This document shows positions 53,375 through 61,729 of a stretch of DNA of 64,000 bases, one piece after another. The notes under the pieces were generated by a model that worked only from the letters and a program-made list of their open reading frames with translations, was not told where the DNA came from and searched no databases. A program made the translations under genes and the position numbers. The DNA is taken from NCBI GenBank assembly GCA_964017155.1, contig OZ024862.1:37353675-37417674 (forward strand). Direction: 5' to 3'. Source of the stretch: Oasisia sp. SBJ-2009. Lineage: Eukaryota > Annelida > Polychaeta > Sabellida > Siboglinidae. Numbering within the stretch: position 1 is the first letter of the stretch; the number at the start of each line of letters is the position of its first letter.

Positions 53375-56300
53375 CTAACAACATACAATTTTTATAGTAC
53401 ACAGAAGGAATCATAATAATATATGGACATTTAGCGAATAAGTAAAAAATGCCCGCATGCATAGTTTGGCATACCAGGCACTACAAATAAAATACGTTGC
53501 GGACAGATTTTGTTCATAGACTTTTATTTGTTCGTTTTCTGTCAGAAACTATGTTTAATGACTTTAATCAAATGAATAGTGGCTGGTATGCTAGTCTTTA
53601 AGTAGTGTAAATAGGAGTCTAACAAAACATTATTCTGATTATGTAATTATGAAAAGGTATGTTTTAGCTTGACTCAACAGGTGAATGTGTAAAAGTCTGA
53701 GTATAAAAAATATAAAATTAATGATCAAATGATGGTCTTAGAGACTCTCATTAAGGCTAAAGTCTAACTGCCCTCATAGGAACCACCCATGTATACCCCT
53801 GGCCCTAGGCAAGTAAAGAGTGATTCGACAACACCAACAAATTGTATAAATACGGATTGAAAGAAACATTCATCTAGTGCAACCTTATCTGTACTGCCCA
53901 CTCACCCATAATGACCAGTGTAACAAGTCACAGTTTGTGTTGAGTTATAATGTTAATTAAAATTATGACCCCTTCAATTATGCCTGCCAAGTGAGAGGCG
54001 AGCTGGTGTCTAACCTGTGTGTGGCAGACTTCAGGGAAGACTTTGCTGAGGTACGACCAGTCCTGCGGTGGCACTCTGGCATGTGGGGACTCTGCATATG
54101 CCAGCAGCGCTTCTCCTGAGTATGTGATGCACTCTTGATCTGGAAATATACAACACTTAGAACTACAATATGTCTAGTGTAGAATATTGAGTGACGGTCA
54201 GTGGAGCGTGGACACTTGAACTGATGTACATGAACAAAATGTCTGGATGTTCACGAACACCAACAGTCCAAATAAGTAAACTGATATCAAATGTAACTGA
54301 ACATATGAAGCAACATGTTTGTGATGAGTTTGAATAGTCAATGATTCACGTCCCTCAGTCTCGGACAAATCATATACATATGTTGCTTTGATTCGGTATG
54401 ATATCTGGGTGGCATTTTTGAGAGGTCACAACCGGTTTGTTGGTATTTCAAATTTATGACCCAGGAAATGTTTTGGCAGGACTAAGTCTAAGTTGTGCTA
54501 CACTAAACAAACATCATATGCCCACCTTTAAAGGGATTCACTCAATGGTTTTCCCAGTGATATTAGTTGTTATTAATACATAATCACATGTTGGAAATAA
54601 CTTGACAACGCAGATTTGACAAAAAGACAGACCGGGGAAGAAGCAACACATACCTGGGTCTGGTTCGGGGGAAGGGCTGCAGGTCCTTTCCCTCATGTCG
54701 TTGCCCAGATGAGCTAGCTCATTCAAGGAGGAAGAGCAACTCCACGGTGCTGGAGCCACCGTCTCCGGGAAGCGTCGGTCAGACAGAGAGCGAAGGCGCG
54801 AGAAGCCTGACCCCTTGGCGACCTCCGACGGAACGGATGAGCACCGATGTACACCTGGCGGTGACGGGATGACGCTTGTGTTCGACTCAGGTGAGATATC
54901 AGGTGTTTTTGACGGTGGCGGGATATCACGGGTGCTTGTTGGTAGTGGGATGTCACGTATGTTCAACGGCAATGGGATGACATGAGAGTTTAACTGTGGT
55001 TCGCCAGCGCCATACAACGCCGACGTCTTCAGTGTGTCTTGTACGCCAAACACCCGTGGCGTCTTTGAAAGTGTCACAGTGTCACCAGCCGCCTTGTCAT
55101 GCATCACTGTGTCGATCTTCTCAATTCTGGGCCTTGGTACAGTTGGTTTCTTAGTACCGATTTCACAAACCTGCGGCGTCTTTGAAAGTGTCGCGCTGTC
55201 ACCAGCTGCCTTGTCATGCGTCACTGTGTCAATCTTCTCAATTCTGGGCCTTGGCACAGATGGTTTCTTAGTATTGATGTCAAACACCGGCGGAGTCTTT
55301 GGAAGTGTCGCACTGTCACCAGCTGCCCTATCATATGTCACCATGTCACTCAACTCTCTTCTGGGCTTCAGTGGACTTGGCTTCTTGACACTCATGTCAC
55401 TAATGTCAGAGTTGCTGCGCCACTGGTAAATACAAAAGCAGAAATCACACAATGACACCAGCAGACACCAGCAATAATTCAATGACGATTACCACAAATT
55501 CACTGATGACGAAGGCCTGAATGCTGATTTGATAATGACCAGAATGTTTAAAGCAAAATAAAATGTAAAATCTATGGTCCAATGCATACATGTTTAACTG
55601 AATGCTGGGCATAGCTTTATGTAGAGACCAGGATGGGTAAAAAAATGTAGGAGCAAAAACAGGTCTTCCAAAAAAATAGATATTGTCAGTTGTGCCTCAA
55701 AAGTGAGTGTAAATGGTGTCACATGTGCGTTTGTAGTCCATTTCAGATCATCAGACACAATTAAAGTTTGGCTTAACAGTTAACATCCATGTGTCCACCA
55801 AAACATGAGTGACTGGCAATAATTTGGTCCTGCATAAAGATGCAGGGTGTCTAGCCCCATTGATACAAGTATTCACTTGCTCCATGTCTAGCTTGGTGCT
55901 GTATAGTGTGTAGTGCCTCCACACAGATGCTACAGGTCTTTTCAACATTATTTGTAAATGAATTTGTTATAACATAAACTTCAGCAGCTTTTTGTTGGTT
56001 TTATGTTGCAAAACCAAAATTAGCATAACATTTTTGTAGTATAAAAAAAAAAAAAAAAAACATTGCAAATGTGACGTGTACACAATTAGTAAATTTCACC
56101 CCTGACAGTTTGTGCCACTTATGCTCGATGAGAAATTAACAGACACCCACCCACGTCCTTGCTCTTATGCACTGCTCATATATTGGGTACACAGGCTAGT
56201 TCAATGGGAAACCTCCAGGACCACTAGGGGGCACTGACATGCAACTGGGATCGGTGATGTAATTATGTTCTTTACATGCATGCTATTTATCTCTTTTTTT

Positions 56301-59300
56301 CAGTTTGAGTTCCAACCAAGGCTATATGCAGGATAAAATTATTGCCAGTCACACATGTTTAGTGGACACATGGTTGTTAACTGTTAAGCTAATTTACAAA
56401 CTTTCAAATGTGCCTGATGACCTAAAATGGACCTACAAACACACTTGTGACACCATTTACACTCACTTTTGAGGCATAACTAACAATGGCTATGGTTTTG
56501 GAAGACCTTTTTTTCAGCGCCTTCATTTTTGTACCCGTTCACCACCCGTCCACCCATATATTTCTACCCGTCCATTGTCGTTTTTACCCGTCTAAATGAC
56601 AGGTGGCCGGGTCTCTACATAAAGCTATGGTTCCAACGTTATAACGGTGAAACATATCTATAATATGTGTTAACAAATGCCGGATATAATGAATGAATGC
56701 TGCATAACCAGTCAATGGGATGCTGGCTGTTGTCGGCATGACCTACCTGACAGTGTTTCTGTACTGTAACCAGGTCCTCCTGAAAGAACAACACAACATT
56801 AGTAATCCAGTATTGGAGACACCCTCACACGTGTCTCTTTTCAAGATGGTGACAAGGTATTCAAAATGATGGCAGTCAGCATTTAAGGTAGACCAACTAT
56901 GATTGTACAAACCAGAAAATGTTCATGGCTATTGGCGCAATGAACAGATGCATGACTACTGGGGCAGTAAGCACACATATGACTATTGGAGCAATGAGTA
57001 CATATGACTATTGGAGCATAAGCATGTGTATGATTGCTGGAGCTATGAATACATGTATAACTATTGGAGAAACAGTAAAACCTGTCTTGGGGGACCACCC
57101 CTCCAGCCCAGCAAAAGCGGTCACTCAAGACAGGTGGTCGCTTATAACAGGTTGCACACAAAATCATGTCGGCATAATTATGAATGTGTACACATTTGTG
57201 TGTATAATCTACACAGGTAGGCAAGCATTAGACTAGTATAACGAAAAATAAAAAAATCTCATTTATACATTATGTATTTAGGACTAAGTATTGTTATACA
57301 TCAACAATACAAATATAAATCAACAATACAGGTATTTAGTGAACACAAAACTAACGACGAAAGATGTTCCAGTCGCTGCTAGCAGGTGAAAATAACAGTC
57401 CCATGAACAATTTGTGTGGTCACTGGTTGTGTTTGGCAGAAACAATCCATGCCTTGAAAAGTGATCGTTCAAGACAGAGGTCGCCCAAGACAGGTTTTAC
57501 TGTATAAGCATCTACGACTATTGGATCAGCTAGCCAAGCCAAGCCAAGCCAAGCCAAGCCAAGCCAAGCCAAGCCAAGCCAAGCCAAGCCAAGCCAAGCC
57601 AAGCCAAGCCAAGCCAAGCCAAGCCAAGCCAAGCCAAGCCAAGCCAAGCCAAGCCAAGCCAAGCCAAGCCAAGCCAAGCCAAGCCAAGCCAAGCCAAGCC
57701 AAGCCAAGCCAAGCCAAGCCAAGCCAAGCCAAGCGTAGCATCATTTCTGTAGCAAACAGCAGAGGTCATCAGTAAAACATGTGTTATTACATTTTTAATA
57801 ACAAACCACCAAATTAATTTTATTTCACTTGTAGTAATCAACCCATAAGAACATACAATAGGAAGGTCTGTCATAAGTTCTATTTAGAACTGTGAAGTAC
57901 CTTCATGCCAAGACATCGACACTTGCTCTTGTAGAAGTTGGTGCGAGTGTCGTCTGTCTGCCAGCCGCTGGCCCTCAGCTCCAGCAGCTGCAGCAGGTGC
58001 ATGCGAGCACGCGCCTCCAGCTCACTCTCCACCATGCTCAGACGGATCACGTCAAACAGACCGTCCAGTCGCTCTACAACACACGGAATAACTGCACACC
58101 ACTGATCGAGGCAGGCTGTCTCATACAGGGGTCGACAATAACGTTTTGTATTCACTGGCCCAGGGGCCAGTGGACTTTAAAAGTTACTGGCCCGCCCAAA
58201 AAGTTACTGGCCCAAACTTGTTTTTGTAGGAATACACATTTCTGATAAAAACAGGTACATTGTACAATAAAATATATTTGTTTATATTTAGGACACTAAA
58301 ATAGAAACGGCAGCTGAAATGACAAATAAACAAAAACGTGTTTTTGCCGTTTTCTAATTCTTTTGTATGGATTCTGTCAATAAAGTTCACTTTTATATTA
58401 ATTACATACCTCTAAGTTATTTGTTTGCCATAACAAATGAGCCCCTATTGATTGTGAAATCCATTTTAATTTTGAAGACACAGGATATGTTCGAAAATAC
58501 GCGATGTTTAGACCTTAGTAATGCCACCGTGCTTTCACTGTTCGCCATGTTGTGTGGTACGAATAGAACCGCCAAACTGTCCTCTAACTGCTTGCATAGA
58601 CGGCAGCCCTGCCCTTTGACCTGTATATACGGGAAATCCAAATAAATATTCAACCGACTATCTCCTTATTTGGCATTCGCTGTTGTGACCGTCAGCTTCG
58701 GGGACTTCCGGCCGCTATGCGCGTGACACGAGGTGACCTAGATATTGCCATGGCGCTAGCTAGATGACATTGGTGTGGATCCTGTCGCTGCCAAACGTTA
58801 TAAATTTACCGCAAGGTGTGAATTAATTTTAATCGGAGAAAAGACATGGAAGGCGACGATGGCGTGCATAGAAGTATTTGCTGCGGGTGACAGCTTAGCG
58901 CCGACAGCCGGACGTCGAACGGGAAGCTGGGGATCGTTGACGTTGGTCACTTGGTGGGATTTCGCTGTTTGCGGCATGGGCATGGCGAAATCCTGTGACA
59001 ACTTGACGTTTTACTTATTGGAATGGATATATTTTGGAATAAACAAGTTAGAAAAAATTCAGCTACAACACGACTATGTTTTATGTGAGTTATTACTTAG
59101 CCTATAGTTACGGTCTATAACTTTTTCAATATCATTATTTCGTTACTAATACTATTATTTAGTACAAGTTCACAAGAAGTCTACAAGGGGTCGTCGTGAC
59201 ATGCTCAACATGTATTGTCTATTAGGTTTACAGATTAGGATAGCAACAATAATAAAGGAGAACGCGAAATTCAATGACAAATTTTATTTAGGTACCACTC

Positions 59301-61695
59301 GGCTATTACTACAAAATCCGAAGCGTTATCTTAGCTATTTCACTAGGGAGGTGTCTGCATCGCGTCCGCCTCGCGTCGCCAGTAGTGACACCGTACGAAG
59401 TTATGGAGAACTTGCAATTCGTAGACAAGATGGTGACTAGTTTCGACTGATAACGCGAGTCCACGCTGTCACAGATTATGTTTAATTGTTGCGTAATGAG
59501 AGACAACTGATGGAAATTATATAAAACAATGGTGAATAATTCCATTGTAACTTGTTAAAACCACTGGCCCGTCGGGCCAGTAAAATATAAAAACTGGTGG
59601 CCCGAACTGGCCCGACACCCTCAAAACACGCGTCGGGCCATCGGGCCAGCGCCACTGTCGACCTCTGTCATATATACAACAGACTGAGGCAGGCTACTTC
59701 ATACACACAACAGACTGAGACAAGCTATCTAATATATCATATACACAACAGGCTGAGGCAAGTTACCTCATACACACAACAGACTGAGACAAGATATCTC
59801 ATATACACAACAGACTGAGACAAGCTACCTCATACACACAACAGACTGAGGCAGGCTACCTCATACACACAACAGACTGAGACAAGCTACCTCATACACA
59901 CAACAGACTGAGACAAGCTACCTCATACACACAACAGACTGAGACAAGCTACCTCATACACACAACAGACTGAGGCAGGCTACCTCATACACACAACAGA
60001 CTGAGACAAGCTACCTCATACACACAACAGACTGAGACAAGCTACCTCATACACACAACAGACTGAGACAAGCTACCTCATACACACAACAGACTGAGGC
60101 AGGCTACCTTGAGCATACACACAACAGACTGAGACAAGCTACCTCATACACACAACAGACTGAGGCAGGCTACCTCATACACACAACAGACTGAGACAAG
60201 CTACCTCATACACACAACAGACTGAGACAAGATATCTCATGTACACAACAGACTGAGACAAGCTACCTCATACACACAACAGACTGAGACAAGATATCTC
60301 ATGTACACAACAGACTGAGACAAGCTACCTCATACACACAACAGACTGAGACAAGATATCTCATGTACACAACAGACTGAGGCACAGTATCTCATATATA
60401 CAACAGACTGAACAAAGCTATCTCATTGACTGTGTGAGTCTATAACATAAAATTATAGAGAAGTGTCTTAGACAATATACAACATACACACAACTGACTG
60501 CTCCAGCTAATCTACATCATCTACAGTAGTTGGACATAGAACAACTGACTATGGCAACATAGAACAACACGCCATACCCTTGAGTTGTAACTCCATCTGT
60601 TGCCCATTTGTGTTCACATGGCCAAGAAACTCAGACACATCAGTGTGGCACACAACGCCATCAATGAGCTTCTGATGAAGCGACTCAATTATCTTGATAT
60701 TGGGATCATCTGAAAGTAGAATAACTCATCTTTATTTTTACACCTTTTGTTTTTAGTTCAAGAGACATAAATTTGCTGTGCACAGCTTCTACTACCGGTA
60801 TGTGAGATATCTGCCTATGACATCTGGGTGATATGGTATATGTTAAGTTGGTAATTACTAAATCGTTGTTTATGTATAACTATGTATAAACATTTTAGAT
60901 CTGTATGAAAATTGGTGTTCACAGAAATTCCCACATAACAGCAAATCAGTAGTTTCTGCTACACACCAGTAATTTCAACAGACTGCCTAGAAATGTTTGT
61001 TTATATCACAGTAGTTCCTGCAGACAGGACATCACAGTATATCAGAACCATAGCTTTATGCAGAGACCCGTCCACCCGTCATTTGGACGGGTAAAAAAAT
61101 GAAGGAGCAAAAAAGGTCTTCCAAAACCATAGATATTGCTAGTTATGGCTTGAAAGTGAGTGTAAATGGTGGCACATGTGTGTTTGAAGTCCATTTCATT
61201 TGAAAGTTTGTAAACTGGCTTGACAGTTAAAATCCATGTGTCCACCAAAACATGTGTGACTGGCAATAATTTTATCCTGCATAAAGCCCTGATGAGAACC
61301 TGTTTCAAGGCCCAATAAACACTGTCTATATACCAAGACAGCTCGTTATATACATTAGGTTAATTAAGTTAAATTAACACTGAAAAGACAGGCAAGAAAG
61401 TAGCAGTCATCAAAAACAAATGTCGTCAAAGACTGGCGTTACTGCATATATTTAAATGGCAACCAGACATAGCTGGACAGGCCAAGTGTGCCTTACCTGG
61501 GACAGGTGCTGGCTCACTGATACTCCTGCGTGGCCTTGGTGGCTTCACCTTACTCAGGCGTACACTTCTCCGTGTCGCTGACCTCGTCTCCATCTCAGCA
61601 ACAGAAACCACACAACTGCTCATTACTCTGGCCATGTCACACAAGTCTAGACAATCCAAACACTCAGCAATTACATAGTTACTTACCATTGCCAT
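52787..61695 (-). CDS. Multi-exon gene for a MIF4G-domain-like protein with repeat-rich tail
   Basis: Joined exons, minus strand: 61,593-61,497, 60,709-60,578, 58,073-57,901, 56,779-56,747, 55,422-54,654, 54,139-54,015, 53,374-52,787. All introns are GT-AG and all phases fit, giving 638 codons plus stop from ATG 61,593. Residues about 33-125 resemble the end of a MIF4G domain as in MIF4GD, CTIF and PAIP1-type translation factors: ERLDGLFDVIR, then LLQLLELRASGWQ and NFYKSK. MIF4G domains are HEAT-type helical folds that bind RNA, helicases or other initiation factors. Residues about 158-274 are three 39-residue repeats, about 292-337 Ile-Pro 9-mers, and about 479-630 GGFP 19-mers; all are likely disordered. 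Only the second half of MIF4G is seen, so upstream exons may be missing or the domain is shortened. Function beyond the family is not known. Confidence 0.6.
53375..54014 (-). other. Intron 6
   Basis: 640 bp, AT-rich, between GTTAGA and TGTATGTTGTTAG. Nothing recognised inside. Confidence 0.5.
54015..54139 (-). CDS. Exon 6
   Basis: Acceptor TATATTTCCAG, donor ACACAG|GTTAGA, phase 1 in and 0 out, 125 bp. It encodes a 42-residue segment beginning DQECITYSGEALLAYAESPH and containing PPQDWSYLSKVFPEVC. Unlike its neighbours this part is not low-complexity and may be a short folded or binding motif. No family recognised. Confidence 0.6.
54140..54653 (-). other. Intron 5
   Basis: 514 bp of AT-rich sequence between GTATGT and TATATTTCCAG. 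I see no repeat or gene in it. Confidence 0.5.
54654..55422 (-). CDS. Exon 5: disordered region with 39-residue repeats
   Basis: Acceptor GTATTTACCAG, donor GACCCAG|GTATGT, phase 0 in and 1 out, 769 bp. Three 39-residue repeats (117 bp each) start at KKPSPLKPRR, KKPSVPRPRIEK and KKPTVPRPRIEK and share HDKAAGD and TLSKTP. Then follow 9-residue units of the type DIPLPTSTR, DIPPPSKTP and VIPSPPGVH, a basic FSRLRSLSDRRF motif and a Ser/Pro-rich end. Strong low-complexity composition suggests a disordered linker or binding-peptide region. The opposite-strand frames here (for example 55,034-55,429) only mirror the 117-bp repeat. Confidence 0.75.
55610..55839 (+). mobile_element. hAT-like MITE, copy 1
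   Basis: 230 bp from CATAGCTTTATGTAG to CCTGCATAAAG, same orientation and clear similarity to copy 3 throughout (shared CCATGTGTCCACCAAAACAT and GACTGGCAATAATTT). Flanks ATGCTGGG (55,602-55,609) and ATGCAGGG (55,840-55,847) agree at 7 of 8 positions. The last four or so bases of the right end seem lost. Confidence 0.7.
56317..56629 (-). mobile_element. hAT-like MITE, copy 2 (inverted)
   Basis: 313 bp in reverse orientation to copies 1 and 3. Its ends are CAAGGCTATATGCAG and, reverse-complemented, CATAGCTTTATGTAG. It is flanked by a perfect 8-bp target duplication GTTCCAAC (56,309-56,316 and 56,630-56,637). It is the longest copy, with an extra stretch rich in ACCCGTC near the end that corresponds to the left end of copy 3. 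Confidence 0.8.
56747..56779 (-). CDS. Exon 4: 33-bp microexon
   Basis: Acceptor TTGTTCTTTCAG and donor CAG|GTAGGT enclose 33 bp, phase 0 on both sides, encoding EDLVTVQKHCQ. Skipping it would keep the frame. The strong sites at both ends are the support, since the coding part is too short for family evidence. Confidence 0.5.
56925..57071 (+). repeat. 26-27-bp degenerate minisatellite, about 6 units
   Basis: Units of the form ATGACTATTGGAGCAATGAG plus about 6 bases (TACAT, CACAT and similar) recur from 56,925, with ATGACTACTGGGGC, ATGATTGCTGGAGC and ATAACTATTGGAG variants. The last units continue after the inserted element (57,504-57,530). Confidence 0.75.
57072..57503. mobile_element. 432-bp element with 20-bp terminal inverted repeats
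   Basis: ACAGTAAAACCTGTCTTGGG starts the element and its exact reverse complement, CCCAAGACAGGTTTTACTGT, ends it. Similarity goes on a few bases (GGACCACC against CGACCTC). AAGACAGGTGGTCGC and AAGACAGAGGTCGC recur inside the ends as subterminal repeats. No transposase frame is present. A target duplication is not obvious. It splits a 26-27-bp minisatellite: the broken unit ACTATTGGAG lies to its left and ATAAGCATCTACGACTATTGG to its right. Confidence 0.8.
57532..57734 (+). repeat. Perfect AAGCC microsatellite, about 40 units
   Basis: 203 bp of (AGCCA)n with no interruption, between GGATCAGCT and GTAGCATC. All frames are open on both strands, which is why Leu-Ala-Trp-Leu-Gly and Lys-Pro-Ser-Gln-Ala frames appear; they are not genes. 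In the transcript of the surrounding gene the repeat reads UUGGC. Confidence 0.97.
57901..58073 (-). CDS. Exon 3: end of MIF4G-like domain
   Basis: Acceptor TACAACA-complement (TGTTGTAG), donor ATGAAG|GTACTT, phase 1 in and 0 out. It encodes ERLDGLFDVIRLSMVESELE, then ARARMHLLQLLELRASGWQ and NFYKSKCRCLGMK. A basic residue before Leu-Leu-x-Leu-Leu-Glu-Leu-Arg-Ala-x-x-Trp, then a short tail with an aromatic pair, is the usual last helix of MIF4GD-, CTIF- and eIF4G-type MIF4G domains. GC content is visibly higher than in the introns around it. This is the best family evidence in the gene. Confidence 0.75.
58126..59667. mobile_element. 1,542-bp element with inverted palindromic ends
   Basis: Left end CAGGGGTCGACAATAACG and right end, reverse-complemented, CAGAGGTCGACAGTGGCG match at 14 of 18 positions. 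TCATA flanks both sides (58,121-58,125 and 59,668-59,672). Just inside each end is a GGCCC-rich palindrome: CACTGGCC-CAGG-GGCCAGTG at 58,153-58,172 and ACTGGCCC-GTC-GGGCCAGT at 59,563-59,581, with further GGCCC motifs around them. The interior frames (up to 117 codons) resemble no transposase, so it would be non-autonomous. The CAGGGGTCG end is hAT-like but an 8-bp duplication is not seen, so the class stays open. Confidence 0.65.
59668..60425 (+). repeat. 31-bp minisatellite, about 24 units
   Basis: Unit CATACACACAACAGACTGAG followed by ACAAGCTACCT. Units fall in three kinds: ACAAGCTACCT, GCAGGCTACCT and ACAAGATATCT with a CATGTACACAACA start. Kinds alternate in short series (for example ACAAGATATCT units recur every second unit near 60,230-60,360), which shows multi-unit duplication. 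A TTGAG insertion breaks the phase near 60,110. A lone related unit (GAGGCAGGCTGTCTCATA) sits at 58,108-58,125 on the far side of the 1.5-kb element. Confidence 0.9.
60578..60709 (-). CDS. Exon 2: middle of MIF4G-like domain
   Basis: Acceptor TTCTACTTTCAG, donor CAAGG|GTATGG, phase 1 on both sides. It encodes 44 residues beginning DPNIKIIESLHQKLIDGVVC and ending in a GQQMELQLK segment. The pattern (amphipathic helix, loop, then Gly-x-x-Met-Glu before an ERLD helix) fits the fourth HEAT unit of MIF4G domains. Continuity with exon 3 in phase and in family pattern is the main support. Confidence 0.65.
60710..61496 (-). other. Intron 1 (holds MITE copy 3)
   Basis: 787 bp between the exon 1 donor GTAAGG and the exon 2 acceptor TTCTACTTTCAG. 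It contains one copy of the hAT-like MITE (61,049-61,291) and otherwise AT-rich sequence with no recognised feature. Confidence 0.5.
61049..61291 (+). mobile_element. hAT-like MITE, copy 3
   Basis: 243 bp starting CATAGCTTTATGCAG and ending CTGCATAAAGCCCTG, so the ends are imperfect inverted repeats sharing GCTTTATGCAG. It is flanked by ATCAGAAC (61,041-61,048) and ATGAGAAC (61,292-61,299), a target duplication matching at 7 of 8 positions. Near the left end CCCGTC and GACGGG form a small hairpin. Two more copies lie at 55,610 and 56,317. An 8-bp duplication with CA-starting ends fits the hAT superfamily; there is no transposase. Confidence 0.75.
61497..61593 (-). CDS. Exon 1: basic Pro/Arg segment
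   Basis: Encodes METRSATRRSVRLSKV, then a PPRPRRS-type run and SEPAPVP, rich in Arg, Ser and Pro and likely disordered. The donor is CCCAG|GTAAGG. The acceptor is GTTGCTGAG before ATGGAG if the exon is internal; the frame is also open upstream to 61,695. It leaves in phase 1, as exon 2 requires. The PRPR motif recurs in the 39-residue repeats of exon 5. Confidence 0.55.
61687..61695 (-). CDS. Possible first coding exon end (ATGGCAATG)
   Basis: On the minus strand CCCATGGCAATG is followed at once by GTAAGT, a perfect donor. Joined to the acceptor at 61,594 in phase 0 it would add Met-Ala-Met before exon 1. The 93-bp intron so defined (61,686-61,594) has no in-frame stop and is a multiple of 3, so retaining it would also keep the frame and add 31 residues. 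Transcript data would decide between the two. Confidence 0.3.
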
Positions 61696-61729
61696 GGGCG
61701 TTAATTTATAATTGATCTGCCTTATCAAT

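Larger units (their letters stand above)
55423..56746 (-). other. Intron 4 (two inverted MITE copies)
   Basis: 1,324 bp. It holds MITE copies 1 and 2 in opposite orientation and an 18-base A run (56,043-56,060) between them. A small minus-strand frame (55,751-55,948) comes from the MITE and flank. Confidence 0.5.
56780..57900 (-). other. Intron 3 (minisatellite, TIR element, AAGCC tract)
   Basis: 1,121 bp from the donor GTACTT to the acceptor TTGTTCTTTCAG. The three repeats inside are listed separately. The remainder, 57,735-57,900, is unremarkable. Confidence 0.5.
58074..60577 (-). other. Intron 2 (1.5-kb element and 31-bp minisatellite)
   Basis: 2,504 bp. Besides the element at 58,126-59,667 and the minisatellite at 59,668-60,425, the rest (60,426-60,577) is plain AT-rich sequence. 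Confidence 0.5.

Noticed and set aside
55034..55455. Plus-strand 131- and 79-codon frames
   Set aside because: Antisense shadows of the 117-bp coding repeat in exon 5.
57532..57734. Telomere repeat
   Set aside because: AAGCC is not a known telomere unit in animals, the tract is internal, and unique sequence with gene exons lies on both sides.
57420..57874. Leu-Gly-Leu-Ala-Trp and Lys-Pro-Ser-Gln-Ala repeat proteins
   Set aside because: They are translations of the AAGCC microsatellite, open in all frames on both strands, and lie in an intron.
58775..59107. 110-codon plus frame as a transposase
   Set aside because: No DDE, hAT or other transposase motif is visible; it lies inside the 1,542-bp element and looks non-coding.
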